A stretch of DNA of 35,702 nt, taken from the NCBI GenBank assembly GCA_947177775.1, contig CAMWVS010000032.1:1-35702 (forward strand). Direction: 5' to 3'. The position numbers were made by a program, and so were the translations under genes. The stretch comes from an uncultured Prevotella sp. (GTDB lineage: Bacteria > Bacteroidota > Bacteroidia > Bacteroidales > Bacteroidaceae). The notes under the pieces are model-generated. The model saw only the letters and a program-made list of their open reading frames with translations, made no database searches and was not told the origin of the DNA. Numbering within the stretch: position 1 is the stretch's first letter; each line of letters begins with the position of its first letter. Shown here one piece after another: positions 26,269-35,614 of the stretch.

Positions 26269-28302
26269 CTACTTCAACTCCAGTTCTTTTTGCATTCTGA
26301 CAATCTCGTCGCGATACTGTGCTGCCTGAATGAAGTCGAGCCGTTTGGCGGCCTCTTTCATCAGTCGGGTAGTGTTGGCGATGCTCTTTTCGAGCTGTGG
26401 GCGGGTCATGCGGCGGACAATCGGGTCGGCGGCAAAGGCACCTTCTTCCGGTCCGATGTATGCCGTCTGTGCCGGGGCGGCAACGGGTTCGGGGGTGGCT
26501 CCAGCCTCAGAGCGCAGGGTCTGGCGCAGTGATTTGCGGATTTGGGTCGGTGTGATGCCGTGTTCTTCGTTGTATCGCATCTGCCTGATTCTGCGTCGGG
26601 AGGTCTCGTCTATGGTCAGCTGCATGCTTGCTGTGATGGTGTCGGCATACATTATGACCTTTCCGTTGACGTTTCGCGCGGCGCGTCCCGCCGTCTGCGT
26701 CAGGCTACGGTGGCTGCGGAGAAATCCTTCCTTGTCGGCGTCGAGGATGGCCACGAGCGACACTTCGGGCAGGTCGAGGCCTTCGCGCAGCAGGTTGACA
26801 CCCACAAGAACGTCGTAAACACCCTGACGGAGTTCTTCAAGTATCTTCACACGGTCGAGCGTAGCCACGTCGCTGTGGATATATGCCGTGCGTATTTCGT
26901 GTTTGAGGAGATATTCCGTCAGTTCCTCAGCCATGCGCTTGGTCAGTGTCGTGATGAGGACACGTTCCTCGCGTGGCGTGCGCTCTTCAATTTCGGCCAT
27001 CAAATCGTCAATCTGGTTTTCGCTCGGGCGTACCTCAATCTCCGGGTCGAGCAGTCCCGTAGGACGGATTATCTGTTCGACGACAATGCCTTCGGCCTCG
27101 CGCAGCTCATAGTCGGCGGGTGTAGCGGATACGTAGATTACCTGATTGGTCATTTCGTGGAACTCGTCGAATGTCAGCGGACGGTTGTCGAAGGCGGCCG
27201 GAAGCCGGAAGCCGTATTCCACAAGGTTGGTTTTTCTGGCGCGGTCGCCGCCGTACATCGCGTTGATCTGCGGCACGCTGACGTGGCTTTCGTCGATGAC
27301 CATAAGATAGTCGTCGGGGAAGAAGTCCAGAAGGCAGTATGGGCGTTCGCCGGGTTTGCGGCCGTCGAAATAGCGGGAATAGTTCTCGATGCCCGAGCAA
27401 TGGCCGAGTTCCTTGATCATCTCCATGTCATATTCCACACGTTCCTTGATGCGCTGGGCCTTGATGCCGTCACCGAGCGAATTGAAGAACTCCACCTGAC
27501 GGGTCAGGTCGTCCTGAATCTGACGGATGGCTATGTTTGTCTGTTCCTGCGTGGTCATGAAGAGGTTGGCCGGATAGAGTTTGTATTCGTCGAACGACGC
27601 CATGCGGTCCATCGTGACGGAGTCAAGTTCTTCGATGGCGTCAATCTCGTCGTCCCAGAACGTGATGCGCAGGATGACCTCGTTATAGGCCATCGCCACG
27701 TCGACGGTGTCGCCCTTGACGCGGAAATTTCCGCGCTGAAGCTCTATGTCGTTGCGCACGTAAAGGGCCTGTACGAGCTGGCGTAGAAGGGCGTTGCGGT
27801 CGAGCGTCTGGCCACGGTGCAGGCTGATGACGTTTTCGGACAGTGCTACGGGGCTGCCCATACCGTAGAGGCAGCTGACAGACGAGACAACTACGACGTC
27901 CTTGCGGCCGGACAGCAGTGAACTGACGGCGCGCAGACGCAGCCGGTCAATCTCCTCATTGATGGCAAGGTCCTTTTCTATGTAGGTGTCGGTAGTGGGG
28001 AGATAGGCTTCCGGCTGATAGTAGTCGTAGTAACTCACGTAGTATTCCACGGCATTCTCGGGAAAAAAGCCGCGCATCTCTTCGTAAAGCTGGGCGGCGA
28101 GAGTCTTGTTGTGGCTGAGAATGAGGGTGGGGCGGCCGGCTGCGGCGATGACGTTTGCAACAGTAAACGTCTTTCCCGAACCGGTCACACCGAGCAATAC
28201 CTGCGCACGGTCGCCCCGCATGAGACCTTCGGTCAGGTCGCGGATGGCTTCCGGCTGGTCGCCCGTGGGGCTGTATTGGGATGTCAGTTTAAAAGCACTC
28301 AT
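26269..28302 (-). CDS. uvrB: Excinuclease ABC subunit B
   Basis: UvrB is the damage-verifying helicase of nucleotide excision repair; it is loaded by UvrA and recruits UvrC. The 677-residue protein has Walker A GVTGSGKT (38-45), the beta-hairpin YYVSYYDYYQPEAYLP, DESH, and helicase motifs such as QTAGRAARN. A C-terminal UVR domain (about 640-675, KRLDFIQAAQYRDEIVRMQ) binds UvrC. I chose ATG at 28302 (MSAFKLTSQY) over an in-frame TTG nine bases upstream, since the -7 box at 28309-28316 overlaps that TTG. Confidence 0.98.
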   Translation of the reverse strand: MSAFKLTSQYSPTGDQPEAIRDLTEGLMRGDRAQVLLGVTGSGKTFTVANVIAAAGRPTLILSHNKTLAAQLYEEMRGFFPENAVEYYVSYYDYYQPEAYLPTTDTYIEKDLAINEEIDRLRLRAVSSLLSGRKDVVVVSSVSCLYGMGSPVALSENVISLHRGQTLDRNALLRQLVQALYVRNDIELQRGNFRVKGDTVDVAMAYNEVILRITFWDDEIDAIEELDSVTMDRMASFDEYKLYPANLFMTTQEQTNIAIRQIQDDLTRQVEFFNSLGDGIKAQRIKERVEYDMEMIKELGHCSGIENYSRYFDGRKPGERPYCLLDFFPDDYLMVIDESHVSVPQINAMYGGDRARKTNLVEYGFRLPAAFDNRPLTFDEFHEMTNQVIYVSATPADYELREAEGIVVEQIIRPTGLLDPEIEVRPSENQIDDLMAEIEERTPREERVLITTLTKRMAEELTEYLLKHEIRTAYIHSDVATLDRVKILEELRQGVYDVLVGVNLLREGLDLPEVSLVAILDADKEGFLRSHRSLTQTAGRAARNVNGKVIMYADTITASMQLTIDETSRRRIRQMRYNEEHGITPTQIRKSLRQTLRSEAGATPEPVAAPAQTAYIGPEEGAFAADPIVRRMTRPQLEKSIANTTRLMKEAAKRLDFIQAAQYRDEIVRMQKELELK

Positions 28303-28308
28303 GGCCGG

Positions 28309-28316
28309 CAAAATTA
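28309..28316 (-). promoter_or_regulatory. Putative -7 element of uvrB, directly before the start codon
   Basis: The minus strand reads TAatTTTG only 6 bases from the ATG. A TTTG (28333-28336) lies 16 nt upstream, shorter than usual. If real, the transcript would begin at or next to the start codon. Confidence 0.45.
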
Positions 28317-28378
28317 CTGATTTTCAGTGTAACAAACGTTATAATACTGTGTATTTTGTTTAAATTCGGTTTAAATAC

Positions 28379-28409
28379 TTTGAAATTAAGCGGAAAATGA
28401 CTATTTTTG
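28379..28409 (+). promoter_or_regulatory. Promoter of bamD
   Basis: TTTG (28379-28382), 19 nt, TAttTTTG (28402-28409) followed by C: a full consensus match 18 bp before the ATG at 28428. Confidence 0.75.
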
Positions 28410-28427
28410 CACCTCAAAATTCAATAG

Positions 28428-29255
28428 ATGAAGAAGAACTTATTCATATTGGCGTTTGCTGTGACCCTGCTTTGCGGCTGTGGCGCAGAGTTTAACCGTG
28501 TTTATAAGTCGTCTGACTACGACTATAAATACGAGTATGCAAAGCAGTGTTTCGCCGAAGGACGCTTCACTCAGGCCATCTCTCTGCTTCAGGAACTGGT
28601 CACAATCCAGAAAGGAACGGACAACGCGCAGGAGTGCCTCTACATGCTTGCCATGGCTGAATACTGTGACAAAGATTATGAGAGCGCGGCGGCAACGTTC
28701 AGGAAATATGTTTCTTCCTATCCAAAAGGCGTCTATGCCGAACAGGCATCGTTCTACATCGGACAGTCGCTCTATCAGAGCACGCCCGAACCGCGTCTCG
28801 ACCAGACTCCTACGGTCGGCGCAATCAATGCTTTCCAGCAGTTCCTTGATTTCTATCCGGACTCAAACATGCGCTCCATAGCGCAGAAACGCCTGTTCGA
28901 ACTGCAGGACAAGCTGGTCATGAAGGAGTATCTTTCGGCTAAACTTTATTATAATCTTGGCGGCTATTTCCTCAACTGCATAAGCAGCGGAGGCTCAAAC
29001 TATGAGGCTTGCATAATCACGTCGCAGAACGCTCTGAAGACATATCCGTACAGTTCCATGCGCGAGGATTTCGCCCTGCTCATCATGAAGAGCAAGTTTG
29101 AACTGGCAGAACAGAGTGTCGAGTCAAAGCGCCTGGAGCGCTATCGCGACGCAGAGGACGAATGCTACGGATTCATCAACGAGTACCCTGACAGCAAGGA
29201 TAAGGCTCTGGCCGAGAAGTTCATAGCCAAATGCAAGTCAGTGACAAAAGACTGA
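28428..29255 (+). CDS. bamD: Outer-membrane assembly lipoprotein BamD
   Basis: BamD is the essential TPR lipoprotein of the BAM complex that inserts beta-barrel proteins. The 275-residue protein has a lipoprotein signal (MKKNLFILAFAVTLLCGCG, Cys18). It is followed by EFNRVYKSSDYDYKYEYAKQ and repeated TPR-like helices (ECLYMLAMAEYCDKDYESAA, YPKGVYAEQASFYIGQSLY, AINAFQQFLDFYPDS). It heads a plus-strand operon with rpoZ and a DUF4293 gene. Confidence 0.95.
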   Translation: MKKNLFILAFAVTLLCGCGAEFNRVYKSSDYDYKYEYAKQCFAEGRFTQAISLLQELVTIQKGTDNAQECLYMLAMAEYCDKDYESAAATFRKYVSSYPKGVYAEQASFYIGQSLYQSTPEPRLDQTPTVGAINAFQQFLDFYPDSNMRSIAQKRLFELQDKLVMKEYLSAKLYYNLGGYFLNCISSGGSNYEACIITSQNALKTYPYSSMREDFALLIMKSKFELAEQSVESKRLERYRDAEDECYGFINEYPDSKDKALAEKFIAKCKSVTKD

Positions 29256-29301
29256 CGTCGAAAAAGAAGAAAACCAAAGAATATTTTAATTAAGAAATAG
29301 G

Positions 29302-29649
29302 ATGGATTACAAGAAGTCAAAAGCACCGGTGAACACCGTGACACGCAACATTATGGATCTCTGTCAGAACACAGACAATATCTATGAGAGCGTGGCTATT
29401 ATCGCAAAACGTTCTAATCAGATTTCTGTTCAGATCAAGGAAGACCTTAGCAAGAAGCTTGCAGAATTCGCGTCTTACAATGACAGCCTTGAGGAAGTGT
29501 TCGAGAACCGTGAGCAGATAGAAATCTCACGTTACTACGAGAAGCTGCCGAAGCCCACATTGCTGGCAACTCAGGAGTTTGTCGAGGGACGTGTTTACTG
29601 GCGTGACCCGCTGCGTGATGCTCAGCAGGGTGATGAGAGGCAGGATTAA
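29302..29649 (+). CDS. rpoZ: RNA polymerase omega subunit, Bacteroidota type
   Basis: The 115-residue protein matches the divergent omega subunit annotated in Bacteroidota. It starts MDYKKSKAPVNTVTRNIMDL, has the helical core IYESVAIIAKRSNQIS (about 25-40), and a longer C-terminal part (EKLPKPTLLATQEFVEGRVYW). Omega helps assemble and stabilise RNA polymerase. It lies 46 bp after bamD. Assignment rests on resemblance and conserved location. Confidence 0.85.
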   Translation: MDYKKSKAPVNTVTRNIMDLCQNTDNIYESVAIIAKRSNQISVQIKEDLSKKLAEFASYNDSLEEVFENREQIEISRYYEKLPKPTLLATQEFVEGRVYWRDPLRDAQQGDERQD

Positions 29650-29667
29650 TATTTTCGGTCTACTGTT

Positions 29668-30144
29668 ATGATACAGCGCATACAGACGATTTATCTGCTT
29701 GTGGCAGTAGTGCTTTCCGTTATCTGCATGTTCATGCCGTTGGGAGAGTTCAGTGTCGACGGCCTTGCAGTGGCAAGAGAGTACAATTTATGGTTGCTGA
29801 ACATGGATGATAACGCCTCAGGCCATCATTTCACTTTTGTCACGTCGCCGATGTTTGCTGTTCTCCTGCTGTCTTCGGCATTAGCGTGTTATGCCATATT
29901 TGCTTTCCGCAACCGCATGGCGCAGGCCAGATTTTGTCAGTTCAGCGCCCTGCTGATTGTAGGCTGGTATATTCTCTATGCCGTCTACGGCCACATATTG
30001 GGAGAGACAGACGGTCGTACGTCTGATTTCGCGCCGTCCTGGGCTGCTGTTCTTCCGGCAATGTCGCTGGTGTTCCTCTTGCTGGCACGTCGTGCGATTA
30101 TGGCCGATGAGCGCTTGGTGCGTGCTGCCGACAGAATCAGATGA
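29668..30144 (+). CDS. DUF4293 membrane protein
   Basis: The 158-residue protein has four hydrophobic segments (about 7-25, 60-80, 91-111, 125-144) and begins MIQRIQTIYLLVAVVLS, as in the Bacteroidota DUF4293 family. It is probably an inner-membrane protein. The function is unknown; it follows rpoZ by 18 bp. Confidence 0.88.
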   Translation: MIQRIQTIYLLVAVVLSVICMFMPLGEFSVDGLAVAREYNLWLLNMDDNASGHHFTFVTSPMFAVLLLSSALACYAIFAFRNRMAQARFCQFSALLIVGWYILYAVYGHILGETDGRTSDFAPSWAAVLPAMSLVFLLLARRAIMADERLVRAADRIR

Positions 30145-30245
30145 GCTGTTTTGAGCGGCAACGGGTTATGGCCGGAGGAAATCATGGCAACCTGTAGCTA
30201 CATCGCTTTCATAAAGCAAAGTTTCCCACTGACAACTAAATAGTG

Positions 30246-30281
30246 ACGGGAGAGTTCTTCAAGAACTACTCCCGTTTTTTT
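30246..30281 (+). terminator. Terminator of the bamD-rpoZ-DUF4293 operon
   Basis: ACGGGAG (30246-30252) with CTCCCGT (30269-30275), extended inward by AGTTCTT/AAGAACT and followed by seven T's. Confidence 0.9.
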
Positions 30282-30761
30282 GTCTTTATTTTGTTCTTAT
30301 ACTAAGGGAGCTTTTCTGTTCGTCTGTCTTTTAACTTGTTTTTATATGAGGTTGTGTCAAAACGCAGATGAAGCACATTGTAGGGAACCTTCTTTACGGC
30401 AAAACGGTTCTTCTTTTATAGCAGTGTGATTTGTTTCTTGTCACAACACTTTTTCTTTCGTTGCAGTGTTTTGGGGCATTGCAACGTCACGGCTCTTTCG
30501 TTTAAAGAAACGTCTCTATGTCTTTTCATCCTATTATTTATCCTGTTATTTGACCGATTGAACTATTGGTGTGTTGAATGAAAGATTCGTGTTGCAACGT
30601 CGTTCTTCTCTTATTATATTTTTGGAGGAGCGCATTTGTCGCAGCATAGAGAAGTATCCAAGTGGATTGTTCTAAATTTCTGTTGAATTAGCCTAAAACA
30701 GTGTTTTATGACACGGAACATTGAAAAATGGCGGAAATATGTTTTAAAACATATAAATATA

Positions 30762-30793
30762 TTTGCGCCGATGTTAAAAAAGGCTTATCTTTG
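30762..30793 (+). promoter_or_regulatory. Consensus promoter of the small-RNA candidate
   Basis: TTTG (30762-30765), 20 nt, TAtcTTTG (30786-30793): a perfect match to both boxes, with no gene following on this strand. Confidence 0.75.
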
Positions 30794-30799
30794 CTAACG

Positions 30800-30882
30800 T
30801 TATCCTGAATACAATCTTTTTACCTTTAAAGGGCTAATACCTATTGAGAGGAAAACCGTCAACTGAGAAGTTGGCGGTTTTT
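30800..30882 (+). ncRNA. Candidate small RNA of about 80 nt
   Basis: Start is inferred about 7 nt after the -7 box. It ends at a hairpin AAAACCGTCAACT (30852-30864) with AGTTGGCGGTTTT (30869-30881), one G-U pair, then T's. CCTTTAAAGG (about 30823-30832) can self-pair. No start codon with a useful frame is seen. The hairpin may also terminate mltG from the other side. I cannot match it to a known RNA family. Confidence 0.5.
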
Positions 30883-30995
30883 CGATTGTTGTGGTATATC
30901 TATTTTATTGTTGAATCGCTGTCGTCTGTTTCAAAGCAGTTTCCCGTCTTATGGGATGTAGCTTTTTGCTGTCCAGTGGGATATTGCAGGCAGGA

Positions 30996-32021
30996 TTATT
31001 TGATGCCTCTTTCGTTCAGCGCATTTGTATATTTTGCAGCATTTCTAAGGTGTTCCTCGTATGTGCGGGCAAAGTTGTGGGTTCCGGAAAAATCTTCCTT
31101 CGCACACATATACAGATAGTCGTGGTCCACGTGGTTGAGCACTGCGTCAATTCCGGCTATCGAAGCAATCTTGATAGGTCCAGGCGGCAGTCCTGTATTT
31201 ATATAAGTATTATACGGGCTGTCTGTCATCAGCTGTTTGTGGTATATCCGTCGCAGAGCAAAATCTTTCAGAGCGAACTTGACTGTGGGGTCGGCCTGCA
31301 GCGGCATGTCCGTTTTCAGACGGTTGTAGTACATTCCCGCAATCATGGGTTTCTCCCCGTTGTTGGCTGTTTCCTCGTCAATGATGCTTGCCAGCGTGCA
31401 TACCTCGGTCGGGGTGAGGCCCATTCGCTTTGCCTTGGCATTGCGTTCGTCGTTCCAGAACCTGCTGTTCTCCTTCTCCATGCGCTCCATCAGCTTCTCC
31501 ACGGTGATGTTCCAATAGATGTCATACGTGTTAGGGATGAACAGTGCGGCTATTGTTGCGGTGTCGTGGCCGTATTCCGCACAGAAGACGGAGTCTTTCA
31601 GAGCGGTTGCGATGGTCGTACTGTCAATCATGAGTTTCTTTCCCAACACACCGGCCAGGCGTTCCATCGTGCGCACTTCGGGTATGGTGAGACTGAGCGG
31701 AGTCTGCTGTCCGTTGCGGAGATGGCGGAAAACAGTGAACACCATGTCGCCGGGAGCGATGGCATAGCGTCCCGTGCGGATGTTTCCGGAATATCCGCTG
31801 TGGCGTGCCAGCGTGCGCAGTCCTGTGATGGAGTGGCTTGACGATATCGGTTCGAGTTTGGCGTAGACGGAGTCTGCCGTGTCATCATCGTCGATGAAGA
31901 CATAACGTGTGACGGTGGCGGAGGAGAATCCGGTGAAAAAATAATAGTATAATAATCCGATGATGAGCAGCAGACAGGTGCCTGCCGTGTAGAGATAGTA
32001 CCGTGATTTCAGTGGTTTCAT
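30996..32021 (-). CDS. mltG: Endolytic murein transglycosylase MltG
   Basis: MltG cuts nascent glycan strands in the inner membrane and sets their length. The 341-residue protein has an N-terminal membrane anchor (about 10-30, YTAGTCLLLIIGLLYYYFF) and a YceG domain. The family motif is ASIIDEET (211-218, with the catalytic Glu region), followed by YYNRLKTDMPLQADPTVKFAL and YNTYINTGLPPGPI. It is transcribed divergently from malQ. Confidence 0.96.
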   Translation of the reverse strand: MKPLKSRYYLYTAGTCLLLIIGLLYYYFFTGFSSATVTRYVFIDDDDTADSVYAKLEPISSSHSITGLRTLARHSGYSGNIRTGRYAIAPGDMVFTVFRHLRNGQQTPLSLTIPEVRTMERLAGVLGKKLMIDSTTIATALKDSVFCAEYGHDTATIAALFIPNTYDIYWNITVEKLMERMEKENSRFWNDERNAKAKRMGLTPTEVCTLASIIDEETANNGEKPMIAGMYYNRLKTDMPLQADPTVKFALKDFALRRIYHKQLMTDSPYNTYINTGLPPGPIKIASIAGIDAVLNHVDHDYLYMCAKEDFSGTHNFARTYEEHLRNAAKYTNALNERGIK

Positions 32022-32046
32022 ATTCTATTGGATTAGAAAATATCGG

Positions 32047-32054
32047 CAAAGGTA
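32047..32054 (-). promoter_or_regulatory. -7 element of mltG
   Basis: The minus strand reads TAccTTTG, 25 bp upstream of the ATG at 32021. The -33 box is weak (TTTCG). Confidence 0.5.
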
Positions 32055-32097
32055 CACCATTTTCCAAAATTAGCGAAATGTTTCTTTTCTTTTTTAT

Positions 32098-32105
32098 TAC
32101 CTTTG
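32098..32105 (+). promoter_or_regulatory. -7 element of malQ
   Basis: TAccTTTG followed by CA, 36 bp upstream of the ATG at 32142. No strong -33 box is seen. Confidence 0.5.
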
Positions 32106-32141
32106 CATAAATGAGATTACCTAAATACGACATGACAAGGG

Positions 32142-34838
32142 ATGAAACTCAAATTTAGCATAAAATACAATACGGCATGGGGCGAGAGTCTGCATGTTGA
32201 TTTGGAATATCGTGGAAGTGACGGGAGTGTAAAGCGGCAGAACCTTCCGATGGTCACCGACGACGGACAGTACTGGTCTCTGGAGACCGTCGTAATGGAG
32301 TCGCGCAACCGCCGTCTTTCTTCTTTCAGCTATCGCTATCAGGTTGAAAACGCTGACGGAAAAGTCTTGCGGCGCGAATGGGACGGCGTTCCACGTGTGT
32401 TCCGGTGCGACCCAACGAAGGATTATGTCCTGCCAGATTCATGGCGCGACATTCCCGTACAGAGCCATCTGTACACCAACGCCTATCTGACAGCCACCGG
32501 CGGAACCCGCGGCGAAAGCGTCAGCCCACCGGACATTCCGCTCTTCCGCCGTACAATAGTCTTCCGCGTCTCCGCTCCACAGCTGAAACCGGGACAGGCA
32601 CTGGCCGTCTGCGGAAGCCATCCTACCGTCGGCGGGTGGAACGTCTCGCGCTATGTGCGGATGGAATATGCCGGGCGGACGGTGTGGACGCTGTCGGTCA
32701 ACGTGATGGGCATGCTCCTTCCGCTGGAATATAAGTATGTCATCGTTGACGATGCCACCAGTTCCTTCACTGCATGGGAGGAGGGCGAGAACCGTAGCAC
32801 GGGTCCGTGGAACATCGCCGACGGTCAGGTGCTCATGCTCGACGGCGGCATCCTCCGTGTCAAGGAAGACACCTGGCGCGTGGCCGGAGTGGTCGTGCCG
32901 GTCTTCTCCCTGCGCAGCCAAAGTTCGTATGGCGTAGGTGATTTCGGCGACTTGCGGCGCATGGTCGACTGGGCGGCGGAAACGGGAATGAAAGTGATAC
33001 AGATCCTGCCGGTCAACGACACCACCAAGACACGCGGGTGGACCGACTCCTATCCCTACAACGCCATTTCCATCTACGCCCTCCATCCTCATTATGTCGA
33101 CCTGGAGGCCGCCGGTTGTCTCTCGGACAGGAAGCGCATGACAGCATATAACCGTCGCCGCCGCGAGCTCAACGCCCTCAGCTACAGCGACTATGAGGCC
33201 GTGGCGCGCGTGAAGGAAGCCTATCTTCGCGAACTATACGACGAGCGCGGCCGTCAGGTGACGGCGACGAAGGACTTCCGTGCTTTTGTTGAGGCGAATG
33301 CCCACTGGCTCACGCCTTACGCCGCGTTCTGCCTGTTGCGCGACGAGAACGGAACGGCCCGTTTTCAGAACTGGCCCGAACTCTCGGTCTATGACGCCGG
33401 ACGTGTGGAAGACTACTGCCGAAACCGCCACGACGACGTCACATATATATATTATGTGCAGTATCTTCTCCACACACAGCTTCTTGCCGCCGGCGACTAC
33501 GCCCGTTCCCGCGGCATTGTCATCAAGGGCGACATTCCGATAGGCATCTGCCGCGACAGCGTGGAGGCGTGGATGCAACCCGAATACTTTCATCTTGATT
33601 CGCAGACAGGCGCCCCGCCGGATGCTTTTTCCGGCAACGGACAGAACTGGGGCTTCCCCACATACAACTGGCCGGCCATGCTCGCCGACGGCTGCCGATG
33701 GTGGCGCAGCCGCTTCGCCCACATGGAGACCTATTTCGACGCCTTCCGCATTGACCACGTTCTGGGCTTCTTCCGCATTTGGGAGATTCCGGCCGACGCC
33801 GTCCACGGCATTCTCGGTCATTTCTCGCCGGCTCTGCCGCTCACTCCGGAGGAGATAGAATACTTCGGACTCCGTTTCCGCCGCGAGTTCATGACCCGCC
33901 CCTTCATCAACGACAGCATCATCCACCGGCTTTTCGGCGTCCATGCCCAGTATGTCCGCGACACCTTTCTCACGCCTCAGGCATACAATCTCTACGACCT
34001 GCGTCCCGAGTATGACACCCAACGCAAGGTTGAAGCCGCCTTCGCAGGGCTGCGCGACGAGAACAGCCTGTGGATACGCGACGGCCTCTACAAGCTCATA
34101 GCCAACGTTCTTTTCCTCGAAGACCCGCGCCGTGAGGGCATGTATCACCCGCGCATAGGTATCTGCAGCGAACCCGTCTTCGACGTCCTGAACAGCGAGG
34201 AGAAGGACGCGTTCATGCGGCTCTACAACAACTACTTTTTCCAGCGCCACGACATGTTCTGGGGCGCGCAGGCCATGGAGCGCCTTCCGCTGGTGCTTTC
34301 CGCGACGCGGATGATGGTCTGTGCCGAAGACCTCGGCATGCTTCCAGCCTGTGTTGAACCGGTTCTCGACGCGTTGCGGATTCAGACGCTCGAAATCCAG
34401 ACCATGCCGAAGCAGAGCGGCTTCGAGTTTGCCCATCTCGGAGGCTATCCCTACCGCAGCGTCGCCACGTTCGCTACCCACGACATGCCGCCGATGCGTC
34501 TCTGGTGGGCGGAGAGTCCGGAGCGCGCACAGCGCTACTACGTGACCATGCTCCAGAAGGAAGGGCGTGCGCCGGAGCAGCTTCCGGCCCATCTGGCCGA
34601 GGAAATCATCGCCCGCCACCTCTATTGTCCCTCCATGCTCTGCCTGTTGTCGCTTCAGGACTGGCTCGCCATGGACAGCTCCCTGCGCCGGCCGAATCCG
34701 CGCGAAGAGCGAATCAACGTGCCAAGCGACTGCTACAACCGCTGGCAGTACCGCATGCACGTCACGATAGAGGCTCTGCTGGAGGCCGACGCGTATAACC
34801 GGAAAATCAGAACAATGATAACAAGAAGCAAACGATGA
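32142..34838 (+). CDS. malQ: 4-alpha-glucanotransferase with two starch-binding modules (DPE2-like)
   Basis: The 898-residue GH77 enzyme moves glucan chains between maltodextrins in the cytoplasm (no signal peptide). Two N-terminal CBM20-like modules (about 1-115 and 133-235; e.g. GSHPTVGGWNVSRYVRM) precede the catalytic barrel (about 245-895). Catalytic residues are Asp538 in FDAFRIDHV, Glu729 in VCAEDLG, and Asp781 in ATHDMPPMR. Start-of-barrel landmarks are SLRSQSSYGVGDFGDL and ILPVNDTT. The layout and length resemble plant DPE2 rather than short bacterial MalQ. The stop overlaps the next ATG (ATGA), so the HAD gene is translationally coupled. Confidence 0.95.
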   Translation: MKLKFSIKYNTAWGESLHVDLEYRGSDGSVKRQNLPMVTDDGQYWSLETVVMESRNRRLSSFSYRYQVENADGKVLRREWDGVPRVFRCDPTKDYVLPDSWRDIPVQSHLYTNAYLTATGGTRGESVSPPDIPLFRRTIVFRVSAPQLKPGQALAVCGSHPTVGGWNVSRYVRMEYAGRTVWTLSVNVMGMLLPLEYKYVIVDDATSSFTAWEEGENRSTGPWNIADGQVLMLDGGILRVKEDTWRVAGVVVPVFSLRSQSSYGVGDFGDLRRMVDWAAETGMKVIQILPVNDTTKTRGWTDSYPYNAISIYALHPHYVDLEAAGCLSDRKRMTAYNRRRRELNALSYSDYEAVARVKEAYLRELYDERGRQVTATKDFRAFVEANAHWLTPYAAFCLLRDENGTARFQNWPELSVYDAGRVEDYCRNRHDDVTYIYYVQYLLHTQLLAAGDYARSRGIVIKGDIPIGICRDSVEAWMQPEYFHLDSQTGAPPDAFSGNGQNWGFPTYNWPAMLADGCRWWRSRFAHMETYFDAFRIDHVLGFFRIWEIPADAVHGILGHFSPALPLTPEEIEYFGLRFRREFMTRPFINDSIIHRLFGVHAQYVRDTFLTPQAYNLYDLRPEYDTQRKVEAAFAGLRDENSLWIRDGLYKLIANVLFLEDPRREGMYHPRIGICSEPVFDVLNSEEKDAFMRLYNNYFFQRHDMFWGAQAMERLPLVLSATRMMVCAEDLGMLPACVEPVLDALRIQTLEIQTMPKQSGFEFAHLGGYPYRSVATFATHDMPPMRLWWAESPERAQRYYVTMLQKEGRAPEQLPAHLAEEIIARHLYCPSMLCLLSLQDWLAMDSSLRRPNPREERINVPSDCYNRWQYRMHVTIEALLEADAYNRKIRTMITRSKR

Positions 34839-35476
34839 AACGATACGACACCTATATCTTCGATCTCGACGGCACGCTGCTGTCGACCCTCGACGACCTT
34901 GCTGCCAGCGTGAACCACGCCCTGCGCCTCCACGGCATGCCGGAACACACGCTCGACGAAGTGCGCTGGATGGTGGGCAACGGCGTGCGCCTGCTGATAG
35001 AGCGCGCCACGCCCGGAGGAGCGACTAATCCGCAGTTTGAATCCGTCTTCGCCGCTTTCCGCAGCCATTACGTTGAGCACTCCCTTGACACTACACGGCC
35101 ATATCGCGGTGTTCCCGAAATGCTTGCCCGGCTGAAAGCCGAAGGTCGGCGGATTGCTGTTGTGAGCAACAAATTCTATACGGCCACCGAGGAACTCTGC
35201 CGCCATTTCTTCGGCGATACAGTTGAAGTGGCCATCGGCGAACGCGAGAACATCCGTCGCAAGCCCGCTCCCGATACCGTCATCGAGGCCCTTCGCCGGC
35301 TTGGCGTCGGACAGGAAGGGGCGGTCTATGTCGGCGACAGCGAGGTTGACGTCGAGACTGCACGCAACAGCGGTCTGCCCTGCATCAGCGTCCTGTGGGG
35401 GTTCCGCGACCGCGATTTCCTGACGGCCCACGGTGCCACTACGTTTGTCACGTCGCCGGAGGAAATAGTGGAGTAG
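34835..35476 (+). CDS. gph: HAD-superfamily phosphatase, phosphoglycolate phosphatase-like
   Basis: The 213-residue protein has the HAD motifs: I, FDLDGTLLSTLDDL (9-22); II, VVSNKFYT; III, a Lys in RRKPAPD; and IV, YVGDSEVDVETAR. The cap is the small helical type, as in phosphoglycolate phosphatases. The natural substrate is not certain. Coupling to malQ by a 4-bp overlap hints at a sugar-phosphate role. The name gph is by resemblance only. Confidence 0.85.
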   Translation: MKRYDTYIFDLDGTLLSTLDDLAASVNHALRLHGMPEHTLDEVRWMVGNGVRLLIERATPGGATNPQFESVFAAFRSHYVEHSLDTTRPYRGVPEMLARLKAEGRRIAVVSNKFYTATEELCRHFFGDTVEVAIGERENIRRKPAPDTVIEALRRLGVGQEGAVYVGDSEVDVETARNSGLPCISVLWGFRDRDFLTAHGATTFVTSPEEIVE

Positions 35477-35577
35477 GGGAGGTTGTTATGTGCTGTTAAC
35501 ATCTCTTAAAATGTCTCCGTAATTCACAAAAACACGTACTTTTTTAAACTCAAACGAGTAGTTAACGACTGTTAAGA

Positions 35578-35602
35578 CGACGCTTCCGGCGTCGCTTTTT
35601 TT
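35578..35602 (+). terminator. Terminator after the HAD phosphatase gene
   Basis: CGACGC (35578-35583) pairs with GCGTCG (35589-35594), then C and seven T's. Confidence 0.88.
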
Positions 35603-35614
35603 GTGCCGTCGCGT

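Larger units (their letters stand above)
30145..30995. other. Gene-poor region between the DUF4293 gene and mltG
   Basis: This 850-bp AT-rich region has no supported reading frame. It holds the terminator at 30246-30281, two gttgcaacgtc-type repeats (about 30500 and 30591), and a small-RNA candidate with its own promoter and terminator (30762-30882). Confidence 0.6.

Noticed and set aside
26542..27786. 414-codon open frame on the plus strand
   Set aside because: Antisense to uvrB with no family features; a shadow frame.
33234..34760. 508-codon open frame on the minus strand
   Set aside because: It lies wholly antisense to malQ, whose catalytic motifs are intact; it is a by-product of GC-rich codon use.
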